DNA of 36,617 nt, taken from Olavius sp. associated proteobacterium Delta 1 (GTDB lineage: Bacteria > Desulfobacterota > Desulfobacteria > Desulfobacterales > JAFDCJ01). This document shows positions 16,345-24,027 of this stretch, one piece after another. The DNA lies in assembly GCA_902749685.1 (NCBI GenBank), contig CACVKW010000384.1, positions 1 through 36,617 on the forward strand, in the 5' to 3' direction. The position numbers and the translations under genes are program-made. Each line of letters begins with the position of its first letter. Positions within the stretch are counted from its first letter, which is position 1. Below the pieces are notes generated by a model. The model was not told the origin of the DNA. It did not search any database and worked only from the letters and a program-made list of their open reading frames with translations.

Positions 16345-17216
16345 ACTCTGACCCCGCGTCCAAACAGGCCCTGGGGCCGCAGCAGCAGAACAGCGATCAT
16401 GGAGATGAAAGCGAGCGCATCGCCCATGACCAGCGGTAAAAAACCGCCGGCCAGGCTTTCCAGGATTCCCAGCGCTACTGCGGCAATGGCGGCGCCGGAA
16501 ATATGGCCCAGGCCTCCGATAATGATGATGGCAAAGGCTTTGAACACGAAGCTGAAGCCCATCAGGGGATGCACTGCATAGACCGGGGCAAGTGCCGCGC
16601 CGGCAAGACCCGAGAGCCCGATGCCGATGGCCACCGCCAGCCGCGAAACGGCGCGCGGGTCGATTCCGACCATCAATGCGGCATCACGGTTTTGCGCCAC
16701 GCCGCGCATCGCCTTGCCGACACGGGTGTGATAGAGGATCAGGTAGAGCGCCCCGAAGGCGACCAGGCCCAGACCCAATGCGAACAGACGCGAGAGCGGA
16801 AGGCGCAGTTCGCCAACGATGATGTTGCTGTAGCTCAGGCTGCTCGAGATCATCTTCGGCGTTGTGGTGAACAGAAACACGGCGCCGTTCTGCAGCACCA
16901 TGGACAGTCCGAGCGTCAACAGGATGCTGCGTTCAAAGCTTTCGCCGCTCAGCGACACCAGCAGCGCCTCGTAAAGTACATAGCCCAGGCTTAGCGCCAC
17001 GGCGGTAACGATCAGAATGGTCGGCCAATAACTGATCCCCGCGTTCATGGTGAGAAAGTAGGCGAGCATGGCGCCAAGCATGTAAAACTCACCATGAGCG
17101 AAGTTGACGATCTCCAGGACGCCGAAGATCAGCGACAGCCCCATCGCGACCAGTGCATAAATTACACCGATCACAATTCCGTTCAGCAACAACTGCATAT
17201 AGAAACTCAGGTCCAT
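16341..17216 (-). CDS. livH: ABC transporter permease LivH
   Basis: A 291-aa membrane protein with the LivH signature LIFGVLEIVNFAHGEFYMLGAM near residue 30 and the coupling helix KAMRGVAQNRDAALMVGID, followed by GLAGAALAPVYAVHPLMG and IIGGLGHISGA. The ATG at 17216 has only a weak ribosome-binding site (GGTG). A gap of 111 bases separates it from livK, compared with 4-nt overlaps downstream. Ends in TGA. Confidence 0.94.
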   Translation of the reverse strand: MDLSFYMQLLLNGIVIGVIYALVAMGLSLIFGVLEIVNFAHGEFYMLGAMLAYFLTMNAGISYWPTILIVTAVALSLGYVLYEALLVSLSGESFERSILLTLGLSMVLQNGAVFLFTTTPKMISSSLSYSNIIVGELRLPLSRLFALGLGLVAFGALYLILYHTRVGKAMRGVAQNRDAALMVGIDPRAVSRLAVAIGIGLSGLAGAALAPVYAVHPLMGFSFVFKAFAIIIIGGLGHISGAAIAAVALGILESLAGGFLPLVMGDALAFISMIAVLLLRPQGLFGRGVRV

Positions 17217-17327
17217 TCAACACCCGATCCTGTGCGGGACGGCCCGCCGCCGATGGAGCGACGTAGCTCGCGCGCCGCCACTCTCGTATGGGGCCGGAAG
17301 ACTTCGCGCCAGGATTTCGATACGTTA

Positions 17328-18473
17328 TCAGGTCTTGCTCATCCCCACGACCACGACCTTGCCACCCTGGATTTCAAAAATGACCGCGTTGTTGTGTATC
17401 AGATTATGGGCGTCGAACTCGAGGACGGTGCCGAGGATCGACTGATATTTGGTGGTAGCCAGGGCATCGCGTATGGCCGCCGGACTGGCGTTGCCGGAGC
17501 GCCTGATGGCATCAATCAGTATCTTTATCGTTTCGTAGGACTCGAAGCTGATCAGCATCGGCGCTACGTTATACTTCTTCGTAAAGGCTTCGACAAACGT
17601 CTTGTTGGCAGGAGTATCGACCGACGGATCCCAAGGTTGAACCGAGGTGGTGCCATCCAGAAACCCGCTCTCCATGATTTCCTTTGGCACCTGGTCCACC
17701 AGCACACGGCCGGTCAGCGGAACGCCGCCGCCGAAGCTGTACCACTGGCGTATCATATTCTGGAAATCGGCGGCGATGGCATAGAGCGCAAGCAGGGCGG
17801 GTTTCTTCGCCTTGATCTTGGTGAGTACCGGCGTGAAATCGGCAGTGCCTTTCTGGAAGAAATCCACCATGACGAGTTCCTGGTTGCGTTTCTTCAGCGC
17901 GGCCTCCAGCCCGGACGACCCGGCGCGGCCGAAATCGGTGTCCTCGCCAAGAAAGGCGATATTGTTGGCTTTGCCATCTTTGTCGAGCCAGCCGATCAGT
18001 GCATCCAGCATGATGGCATCAGTCGGATTCACCTTGAAGGTCCACTTGTTGCCGCCGACGCCGGATTTTTCGGCAATCGATGTCGCCGAAGCGTTGGCCA
18101 CAATAAACGGCACGCCGGCCCGTTCGATGAGCGGCATGATTGCCAGCGCCGCCGAGCTGCATAGCCCGTCGTAGATGGCGACGTATTTCTTTTCGGCGAG
18201 CATCTGGGTGACGCTCTTGACTGCCTCGGCAGGATTACAGCGATTGTCCTGGAACTCGATCTCTATCTTGCGCCCGAGCGCGCCTCCTTCGGCATTGGCT
18301 TCCGCTATGGCCATCTCGGCGCCCCAACGCGAATGCTGGCCGAAGTGTGCGACGCCGCCTGTCAGCGGTGCGGATCCGCCGATGACGATCGACCCGGTTT
18401 GTGCCTGAACGGCTCCTACGGATACCAGAAAGGCGAAAGCCACAGCCACAACAGTCAGACGCATCTTGAACAT
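17328..18473 (-). CDS. livK: Periplasmic substrate-binding protein LivK-type
   Basis: A 381-aa type-I periplasmic binding protein. Residues 1-23 form a Sec signal peptide (MFKMRLTVVAVAFAFLVSV, cleavage near VQAQTG), followed by GSIVIGGSAPLTGG, AMAIAEAN-like helix, the N-lobe GRKIEIEFQDNRCNPAEA and VAIYDGLCSSAALA, and the C-lobe AFLGEDTDFGRAG. It captures the ligand and delivers it to LivHM. The start at 18473 is chosen because GGGATTGGC precedes it and a longer frame (to 18593) would put a polar 25-40-residue extension in front of the signal peptide. The two near-identical translation-start regions upstream are described separately. It is the promoter-proximal gene of livKHMGF. Confidence 0.92.
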   Translation of the reverse strand: MFKMRLTVVAVAFAFLVSVGAVQAQTGSIVIGGSAPLTGGVAHFGQHSRWGAEMAIAEANAEGGALGRKIEIEFQDNRCNPAEAVKSVTQMLAEKKYVAIYDGLCSSAALAIMPLIERAGVPFIVANASATSIAEKSGVGGNKWTFKVNPTDAIMLDALIGWLDKDGKANNIAFLGEDTDFGRAGSSGLEAALKKRNQELVMVDFFQKGTADFTPVLTKIKAKKPALLALYAIAADFQNMIRQWYSFGGGVPLTGRVLVDQVPKEIMESGFLDGTTSVQPWDPSVDTPANKTFVEAFTKKYNVAPMLISFESYETIKILIDAIRRSGNASPAAIRDALATTKYQSILGTVLEFDAHNLIHNNAVIFEIQGGKVVVVGMSKT

Positions 18474-18595
18474 GCCAATCCCTTTTTTTCTGGTGGTGTA
18501 TTTTGATTGCAGCAACATCCTATCATCCAACTTTAAATTCTTGATCATGTCGATCCCCCCTTTTCCGTTGGTGTATTTTATTTGCAGCAGCATTC
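18471..18595 (-). repeat. Imperfect tandem duplication of the livK translation-start region
   Basis: Bases 18471-18520 (ribosome-binding site, ATG and upstream leader of livK) are about 80 percent identical to 18546-18595, 75 bases upstream. Both copies read, on the minus strand, GCTGC-AAAATACACCA...GGGAT-G-CATG, so each carries a ribosome-binding site and ATG. The upstream ATG (18546-18548) is in frame with livK and would give the leader MIKNLKLDDRMLLQSKYTTR fused to the signal peptide. Confidence 0.75.
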
Positions 18596-18626
18596 TGGCG
18601 ATAAGAACTTCCTCTTTTCGCCTCGG

Positions 18627-18655
18627 AGGATACGGGATCTGTAATTTTGTGTCAA
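18627..18655 (-). promoter_or_regulatory. Sigma70-like promoter of the livKHMGF operon
   Basis: On the minus strand a perfect -35 TTGACA (18650-18655) and a -10 TATCCT (18627-18632) are separated by 17 bp. It lies about 80 bases upstream of the first duplicated start site of livK and is the best promoter match in this region. Confidence 0.7.
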
Positions 18656-18821
18656 GGGGAAAGTGGCTACAACATCTGTGGGGTAAGGCAGGATGGGGGT
18701 TAGAGGTTTTTCAACGAGATGGCTTGAAGAGGATTCAGGTCTTCTAACTTACATTTCGTATAAGGATTGTCGCTTGTACATTCGCCATACCTCGGCAGCA
18801 TTCAATAAGTGGTATTACGCG

Positions 18822-20237
18822 TTAAACATGCTCGATTTCAGTGTGGTCGGAAATTTCTGAATTCGTGGTGCATAAGTCATGAATTGAAAGTTTGTGAATG
18901 TCATCATTTCCGGTGAGGCGGGCAAAATCTTTGAGCTCTTCAGTGGAAACCCGCAGAAAGTTTTCAAGTTGTCCGGCGGCCTGGTCGATGTCCAGGCGAC
19001 GGCGCAATTCGGGATCCTGTGTGGCGATTCCCATCGGGCATTTGCCTGTATTGCACACCCGGTACTGCTGGCAGCCGATGGCGATCAGCGCTGAAGTGCT
19101 GATGGCCACAGTATCGGCCCCAAGGGCCAGGGCCTTGGCAAAATCCGAAGAAATCCTTAAGCCCCCCGTAATCGTCAGACTGATATCTGTGGCGGCATTC
19201 TGATCCAGATATTTTCGAGCCCGATATACCGCAAACAGGGTGGGGATGGAGGTGCTCGCCTTGACAAATTTGGGTGCCGAACCGGTTGCCCCGGCTCTGC
19301 CGTCTATTGTGATAAAATCCGGTCCCGCAAAAACTGCAAACTCAAGGTCGTCCTCGATGTTTCCAGCCGCCAGTTTAATGCCAACCGGCTTTCCGCCGGA
19401 CGTCTCTCTGAGCCAATCCACCCGGTTTTTTAAGTCCTCCTTGTTGCGGATATCCTTAAAATGGGACGGGCTGATGATATCTTCGCCCTCTTTGAATCCC
19501 CGGAGCCGGGCGATTTCCGATGTCACCTTCTTGCCGGGCAAATGCCCCCCCAGTCCCGGTTTGGCGGACTGTCCGATCTTGATCTCAATGGCATCCACTT
19601 TTCTGAGGTTTTCCTCATTGACACTATATTGATTGGGAACATACTCAAATATATAGCGGTAGGCGGCATCGAATTCTTCCGGCAGAATGCCTCCTTCGCC
19701 CGAACAGATGAGTGTTTTCAGCGCTGCGCTGCCTTTCGCCAGCGCAGTTTTGGCCTCTTTCGAAAGCGCGCCAAAGGACATGTGCGAAATATAAATCGGT
19801 GTTTCGATAACCAGCGGTGTCCCGGCGCCAGGGCCGATGACGGTTTTGGTGTTGACCGGCTCCTCGTGATAGAGCGGAAACCGGGCCAGCTGCGCTCCTT
19901 TGATGAGGACTTCGTCCCATGAAATGACAGGCTCCTTGGTGCGCATGGGTTCATCCATGGTCCGGCTGCTGCGGGCAATCTCTTGAATATCAGCAAAATA
20001 AGGCTCAGCCTCGGCCATGGTTTTCTGGAGATCGATCAGAGCAGGGGCATCTGTCTCTTTTTGCACCAGTTCATCGATCGGCGCCGGCGCAAATTCGGCC
20101 GCATCCGTCTTTGAAAAATAATTTTTGGCAGAATCGCAGACCGGACAGACCCACTCGTCGGCAAGGCCATCCCACTTTTGGCTGCTTTTTTCTTCGTCGT
20201 GCACATATTCACAGACACTGCATATGTATTTTGCCAT
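18822..20237 (-). CDS. Rubredoxin fused to a glutamate-synthase-type FMN/[3Fe-4S] domain
   Basis: A 471-aa fusion. Residues 1-40 are a rubredoxin domain with Cys6, Cys9, Cys31 and Cys34 (CSVCEYVHD, EWVCPVCDS). After a linker, residues about 90-471 are the FMN-binding central region of glutamate synthase, with YISHMSFGALSKEAKTALAK, CSGEGG, KIGQSAKPGLGGHLPGKKV, PVGIKLAAG, ITIDGRAGATGSAP, and the cluster motif Cys389, Cys395, Cys400 (CQQYRVCNTGKCPMG). The amidotransferase domain of bacterial GltB is absent, as in archaeal-type GltB-like proteins. The fused rubredoxin implies one-electron transfer to or from the FMN/Fe-S centre. ATG at 20237 is preceded by AGAGGGGGGA, 10 bases after the rubrerythrin stop, so the two are cotranscribed. 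The substrate (glutamate/2-oxoglutarate or something else) is open. Ends in TAA. Confidence 0.88.
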   Translation of the reverse strand: MAKYICSVCEYVHDEEKSSQKWDGLADEWVCPVCDSAKNYFSKTDAAEFAPAPIDELVQKETDAPALIDLQKTMAEAEPYFADIQEIARSSRTMDEPMRTKEPVISWDEVLIKGAQLARFPLYHEEPVNTKTVIGPGAGTPLVIETPIYISHMSFGALSKEAKTALAKGSAALKTLICSGEGGILPEEFDAAYRYIFEYVPNQYSVNEENLRKVDAIEIKIGQSAKPGLGGHLPGKKVTSEIARLRGFKEGEDIISPSHFKDIRNKEDLKNRVDWLRETSGGKPVGIKLAAGNIEDDLEFAVFAGPDFITIDGRAGATGSAPKFVKASTSIPTLFAVYRARKYLDQNAATDISLTITGGLRISSDFAKALALGADTVAISTSALIAIGCQQYRVCNTGKCPMGIATQDPELRRRLDIDQAAGQLENFLRVSTEELKDFARLTGNDDIHKLSIHDLCTTNSEISDHTEIEHV

Positions 20238-20247
20238 ATTCCCCCCT

Positions 20248-20769
20248 CTAAACATCCAGGTTGGCCGGTTCGTAATACTCCCGCGGGTGCTTGCAGTAAG
20301 GGCACCGCTTGGGCGGTTCAAGGCCTTCATGTGCATACCCGCAAATGCTGCATTTCCATTTGATGGGCGCATCCCGTTTAAACACGTTGCCGGCTTCGAC
20401 CATTTCAAGGAGCTTTTTAAAGCGGTCGTAGTGCTGCCTTTCAATCTTGGAGATCTGCCGAAACAGAATCGTGGCAGCCCGGTTGCCTTCGACTTCAGCC
20501 TCTGTTGCATACCGGGGATACATATCTTCGGATTCATACTGCTCACCGTTGACCGATGCTTTCAGGTTCGTCAGGGTATCCCGGTCACCCATCAACAGCT
20601 TGAGCTCTTCCATGGCATGGTATTTTTCATTTTCGGAAATTTCTTCAAAAATTTTGGCAATATATCGATAGCCTTCTTTTTTGGCCATTTCCGCGAAATA
20701 CGAATACCGGTTGCGGGCAAGAGATTCACCGGCAACCGCTGCCTTTAGATTTTCGTCGGTCTTGCTCAT
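20248..20769 (-). CDS. rbr: Rubrerythrin (second copy)
   Basis: A 173-aa protein with a ferritin-like diiron domain (AGESLARNRYSYFAEMAKKEGY, ISENEKYHAMEEL, EVEGNRAA, ISKIERQHYDRF with the conserved Glu and His ligands) and a C-terminal rubredoxin-like domain (KWKCSICGYAHEG, CPYCKHP). It reduces hydrogen peroxide in the cytoplasm of anaerobes using rubredoxin electrons. The start at 20769 is preferred to the ATG at 20778 because AGGAG lies 9 nt upstream. It has the same length and layout as the rubrerythrin at 22749-23270, indicating duplication. The stop is TAG, and the rubredoxin-flavoprotein gene begins 10 bases later. Confidence 0.95.
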   Translation of the reverse strand: MSKTDENLKAAVAGESLARNRYSYFAEMAKKEGYRYIAKIFEEISENEKYHAMEELKLLMGDRDTLTNLKASVNGEQYESEDMYPRYATEAEVEGNRAATILFRQISKIERQHYDRFKKLLEMVEAGNVFKRDAPIKWKCSICGYAHEGLEPPKRCPYCKHPREYYEPANLDV

Positions 20770-20903
20770 AGAATCCATCTCCTAATTAATCCGCCCTGAA
20801 AAATAGCTCATTCAGGATTTAAGTTAGTTTTTTTAAAGCTGAAGAAAATTGTCAGATCGAAGCTGCCGCGGAATAATTACTTAATGCTGCGCGTATTTTA
20901 AGA

Positions 20904-22739
20904 CTATATAAGCTCCGGGTCGGTCATGATTTCCAGCATTGCCGGCCCGTCATGAACAAACAGCTTTTTGAGAGCCGCCGGAAGCTCATTTTTTTCGGTT
21001 ATCCGGATTCCCAGTGCGCCGCAATTATCAGCATAGCAGGAAAAATCAGGATTATGCAGCGAGGTGGACCACACCGTTTTTCCTTCGGTGTTTTGCTCTT
21101 TTGTGATTTTGCCAAGCTCCTTGTTATTGAGCAGGATGTGTTTAATTGGAATGTTGTACTTGACGGCTGTCGTCATCTCGGCCATATACTGGCCGAACCC
21201 TCCGTCCCCGGTCACGGCGACTATCGGTCTGTCCGGAGCAGCTGCCCAGGCCCCGATGGCCGCAGGATAACCATATCCGATGGACCCCAGGTATCCCGAC
21301 ATTAAAACTGACTGCGCCCGGCATTCAAAATAGCGTCCAAAGGAATACGTATTATTGCCGACATCAACCGCAATAACGGCATTATCCGGTATTCCCCGGG
21401 TCATGGCGGCAAAAACTGCCGCTGAATTTAATCCCTTACCGCGGTTTTGCTCCTCCCGATTCCGTTTTTCCGCGCGCCACTGCGCCCATTGGTCGGCCAC
21501 TTCGTTTCTGCGATCGGCTTTTGATTCGCCTTTAGCCAATTCATTTTTCATCAGATCTACGGTAACGCCGATGTCGCCCCAGATGGGAACCGTGACAGCA
21601 TGAAATTTGCCCAGAATCATGGGATCTAAATCAACTTGAATCGTCGGCGTATTTCTGCTGATTCCCGTGTGCTTGGCAAACGAAGCACCCAGCACGATCA
21701 GCAAGTCCGACTCTTTCATGAACCAGCTGGATACCGGTGTTCCGCTCAGCCCCAGGACACCGCAACCTAATGGATGATCATCCGCGATCAGCCCTTTGCC
21801 CTTAAACGTGGTGATAACCGGCAAGTTAAACCGTTCCGCAAAATGAACAATGGTATCCATGCAGAAACGGGCGCCATGCCCAACGATAACCACCGGCCGT
21901 TTTGAACTGCGGAAGAGATCAACCGCTTTGTGGAGAGATTCTGTCGGCGGGATAACATCACGCACCGGTAGCCTGCCGCACGGCCCGGACGCAACGGCAT
22001 CCGACGGAACAGACATTTCCTGCACTTTATTCGGAAAGATGAGTTGGGCAACATCTCGCTGTAAAATGGAATTTTTAAGAGCCAGGTTTACCAATTCGGC
22101 ATGGTTGCTCGATTCGAGCACGGTTTGACTCCAACAACTGACACTGTCAAAGGCAGCTGCCAGATCGACTTCTTGAAAAGCCCCCGGTCCTAAAAACTGC
22201 AGATCCACCTGGCCGGTTAAAGCCAGAATGGGCACTCTATCCAGTTTGGCATCCCACAAGCCGGTCAATAGATTCGTGGCACCCGGACCCGCAATAGCCA
22301 GGCAGGCAGCCGGATGCCCTGACAGTTTGGCATAGGCCGAAGCGGCAAAAGAGGCCGCGCCTTCATGCCGGACGCCGATAAAATTCAACTCGCCGCTTGC
22401 ACAATGACGGCGGATTGCATCAGCCAATCCTAAATTAGAATGCCCCACCATGCCGAAAACATATTTTATTCCCCAGTTAACCATCGTGGCGACCATCAGG
22501 TCGGTCACGGTCGCAACGGTCGGTTTCTGCAGATCGGCGATGGGTGTTGCAGCATCATCCGCAGCGGAGGCTGGCGGTTCGACCTCCGCATCCGGATGGC
22601 TGCCCTCAACCGGTTTGAACATGGATTTCGGAGAATCGCAAACGGGACATACCCAATCGTCCGGCACAAGATCCCATTTTAGGCCTTCTTTATCCTCATC
22701 ATAAACGGTGTCGCAAACGACACAATTATAAACAGCCAT
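20904..22739 (-). CDS. Rubredoxin fused to a pyruvate-oxidase-like ThDP enzyme
   Basis: A 611-aa fusion. Residues 1-40 form a rubredoxin (Cys6, Cys9, Cys31, Cys34); about 41-75 is an Ala/Pro/Asp linker. The rest is a POX/ALS-family ThDP enzyme with catalytic Glu126 (VRHEGAASFAA), GPGATNLLTGLWDAKLDRVP, a central domain (PVVIVGHGARFCMDTI), and the ThDP/Mg motif GDGGFGQYMAEM at 511-522 ending in LLNN. It resembles PoxB-type pyruvate oxidase more than acetolactate synthase, though it lacks the C-terminal lipid-binding extension. Decarboxylation of pyruvate or another 2-oxoacid with electrons passed to the fused rubredoxin is the obvious inference. It starts 9 bases after the upstream rubrerythrin, and 134 bases separate it from the next. 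Stop codon TAG. Confidence 0.87.
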   Translation of the reverse strand: MAVYNCVVCDTVYDEDKEGLKWDLVPDDWVCPVCDSPKSMFKPVEGSHPDAEVEPPASAADDAATPIADLQKPTVATVTDLMVATMVNWGIKYVFGMVGHSNLGLADAIRRHCASGELNFIGVRHEGAASFAASAYAKLSGHPAACLAIAGPGATNLLTGLWDAKLDRVPILALTGQVDLQFLGPGAFQEVDLAAAFDSVSCWSQTVLESSNHAELVNLALKNSILQRDVAQLIFPNKVQEMSVPSDAVASGPCGRLPVRDVIPPTESLHKAVDLFRSSKRPVVIVGHGARFCMDTIVHFAERFNLPVITTFKGKGLIADDHPLGCGVLGLSGTPVSSWFMKESDLLIVLGASFAKHTGISRNTPTIQVDLDPMILGKFHAVTVPIWGDIGVTVDLMKNELAKGESKADRRNEVADQWAQWRAEKRNREEQNRGKGLNSAAVFAAMTRGIPDNAVIAVDVGNNTYSFGRYFECRAQSVLMSGYLGSIGYGYPAAIGAWAAAPDRPIVAVTGDGGFGQYMAEMTTAVKYNIPIKHILLNNKELGKITKEQNTEGKTVWSTSLHNPDFSCYADNCGALGIRITEKNELPAALKKLFVHDGPAMLEIMTDPELI

Positions 22740-22748
22740 ATTGTTTCC

Positions 22749-23270
22749 TTAGAAGTCTAAGTTGGCCGGTTCATAGTACTCTTTGGCGTGCTTGCATGAC
22801 GGACATTTGGGCGGCGGCTCGTTGCCTTCGAAAACATATCCGCAGACACCGCATTTCCACTTGATCGGCTCTTGGCGCTTATACACGGTGCCGGCTTCGA
22901 CCATGTCGAGCAGTTTTTTATAGCGCGCGCGGTGATGCGCTTCGATTTTGGCCACCTGTTTGAATGCGATGGCGGCAGCCTGTTCGCCTTCTTCTTCAGC
23001 ATCTTCTGCAAATCCCGGGTACATGCTTTCGACTTCGTAGTCTTCACCGCCAAAAGCCTCTCTTAAATTAGCGGCAGTGTCCCCGATACCATCCAGCAGC
23101 TTGAGATGATCTTTGGCATGCCGTTTTTCATTATCGGCGGTCTCGTCAAAGATTTTGGCAATGTAATGATAGCCTTCTTTCCTGGCCACTTCGGCAAAAT
23201 AGGTATACTTGTTTCGCGCCTGGGATTCACCTGCAAAAGCCGCTTTCAGATTGTCTGTCGTTTTGCTCAT
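22749..23270 (-). CDS. rbr: Rubrerythrin (first copy)
   Basis: A 173-aa rubrerythrin: diiron motifs AGESQARNKYTYFAEVARKEGY, TADNEKRHAKDHL, EEGEQAA, VAKIEAHHRARY, and a C-terminal rubredoxin-like domain (KWKCGVCGYVFEG, CPSCKHA). It is a peroxide reductase and a classic member of PerR regulons in anaerobes. It lies 99 bases downstream of the perR gene and 9 bases upstream of the rubredoxin-ThDP fusion, so it is probably cotranscribed with both. The ATG is preceded by AAGAGGAG. Ends in TAA. Confidence 0.96.
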   Translation of the reverse strand: MSKTTDNLKAAFAGESQARNKYTYFAEVARKEGYHYIAKIFDETADNEKRHAKDHLKLLDGIGDTAANLREAFGGEDYEVESMYPGFAEDAEEEGEQAAAIAFKQVAKIEAHHRARYKKLLDMVEAGTVYKRQEPIKWKCGVCGYVFEGNEPPPKCPSCKHAKEYYEPANLDF

Positions 23271-23305
23271 TTTTTTTCTCCTCTTTTTTTGGGTTGATAT
23301 TCTAT

Positions 23306-23322
23306 TAGGGGCCTCGCCCCTA
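23306..23322 (-). promoter_or_regulatory. Perfect hairpin between perR and rubrerythrin
   Basis: A 7-bp stem with 3-nt loop, TAGGGGC-GAG-GCCCCTA on the minus strand, sits in the 99-bp gap between perR and the first rubrerythrin. It is not followed by a T run, so it is more likely an mRNA processing/stability element or partial attenuator than an intrinsic terminator; its effect is inferred only from position. Confidence 0.55.
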
Positions 23323-23369
23323 TGCCGTGTGATTGGAATGTTGGAATTCTTAAATCATTAATTATGGAT

Positions 23370-23807
23370 CTACTGACGACAATCCTTGCAAATACCTTTG
23401 AGAATCACGCGTTTGCTTACGACCTGGAATTGTTCGTAAACTCCATCCGGGACTGCCAGTTTATCATAGGCCCGGCTGTAAAAGTCGAGTATTTTGCCGC
23501 ATTGCGAGCAATGAATATGATGGTGGTTTGTCACATTCGGGTCGAATCGCTTGGCTCCTCCAAAAGTCTCGACAACCTCCACAATGCCGATTTTTGCGAA
23601 AGTCAGAAGGGTGCGGTTCACGGTGTCGAAGGAAATGTTCGTATATTCTTTTTTTAGGATCTGATAAATGGTGTCAGCTGCGGGATGGGTGTCCGAATTT
23701 AAAAGCTCCCGATAAATCGCAATCCGTTGGGGCGTAATTTTAAGGCGATGCTCCCGACAGATCTGGGTGAACTCCTGGATATTATCAATCCGGCTACCTG
23801 TTTGCAT
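23370..23807 (-). CDS. perR: PerR-type Fur-family peroxide-responsive repressor
   Basis: A 145-aa Fur-family protein with an N-terminal winged helix (LKITPQRIAIYRELL, DTVNRTLLTFAKIGIV) and a dimerisation domain carrying structural zinc Cys pairs Cys100/Cys103 (CSQCGKILDF) and Cys140/Cys143 (CKDC), plus HHHIH for the regulatory metal. The Asp in KILDF corresponds to the PerR-type position in Bacillus (KIVDF), and the gene heads a rubrerythrin operon, so PerR is preferred over Fur or Zur. In PerR proteins Fe-dependent histidine oxidation by peroxide releases DNA. A candidate operator overlaps its own start region, implying autoregulation. No Shine-Dalgarno is visible before the ATG, so it may be translated leaderless or from a slightly internal start. 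Ends in TAG. Confidence 0.88.
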   Translation of the reverse strand: MQTGSRIDNIQEFTQICREHRLKITPQRIAIYRELLNSDTHPAADTIYQILKKEYTNISFDTVNRTLLTFAKIGIVEVVETFGGAKRFDPNVTNHHHIHCSQCGKILDFYSRAYDKLAVPDGVYEQFQVVSKRVILKGICKDCRQ

Positions 23808-23808
23808 A

Positions 23809-23842
23809 ATTATCTTAAATAATATTGACTCTTATTTGTCAA
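23809..23842 (-). promoter_or_regulatory. Candidate PerR box overlapping the perR promoter
   Basis: Minus-strand sequence ATTATTTAAGATAAT (23809-23823) is a 7-1-7 inverted repeat with 6 of 7 arm positions symmetric, the form of a PerR/Fur box. A perfect -35 TTGACA lies at 23837-23842. The box covers the presumed -10/start region, which would let PerR block RNA polymerase. Confidence 0.6.
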
Positions 23843-24027
23843 ACATTTTTTGCCCCGGAATCTAATTCTGGTGGATTTTTTTTTGGCAAGGCCTGGTAAG
23901 GATTAATAGCGATTATAAAGCCATGCCCAAAGCGGATTATATGTCTTTTGCCCGCCTGAGGTTTACAAGCCTTGGCGGCGGTTGCAAGGGGGGTATTGAA
24001 GACCACTTCTAATCAGTTTGGCAAGAA

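Noticed and set aside
17094..18164. 356-codon plus-strand open frame antisense to livH/livK
   Set aside because: It lies opposite two well-supported genes, and its peptide has no recognisable domain.
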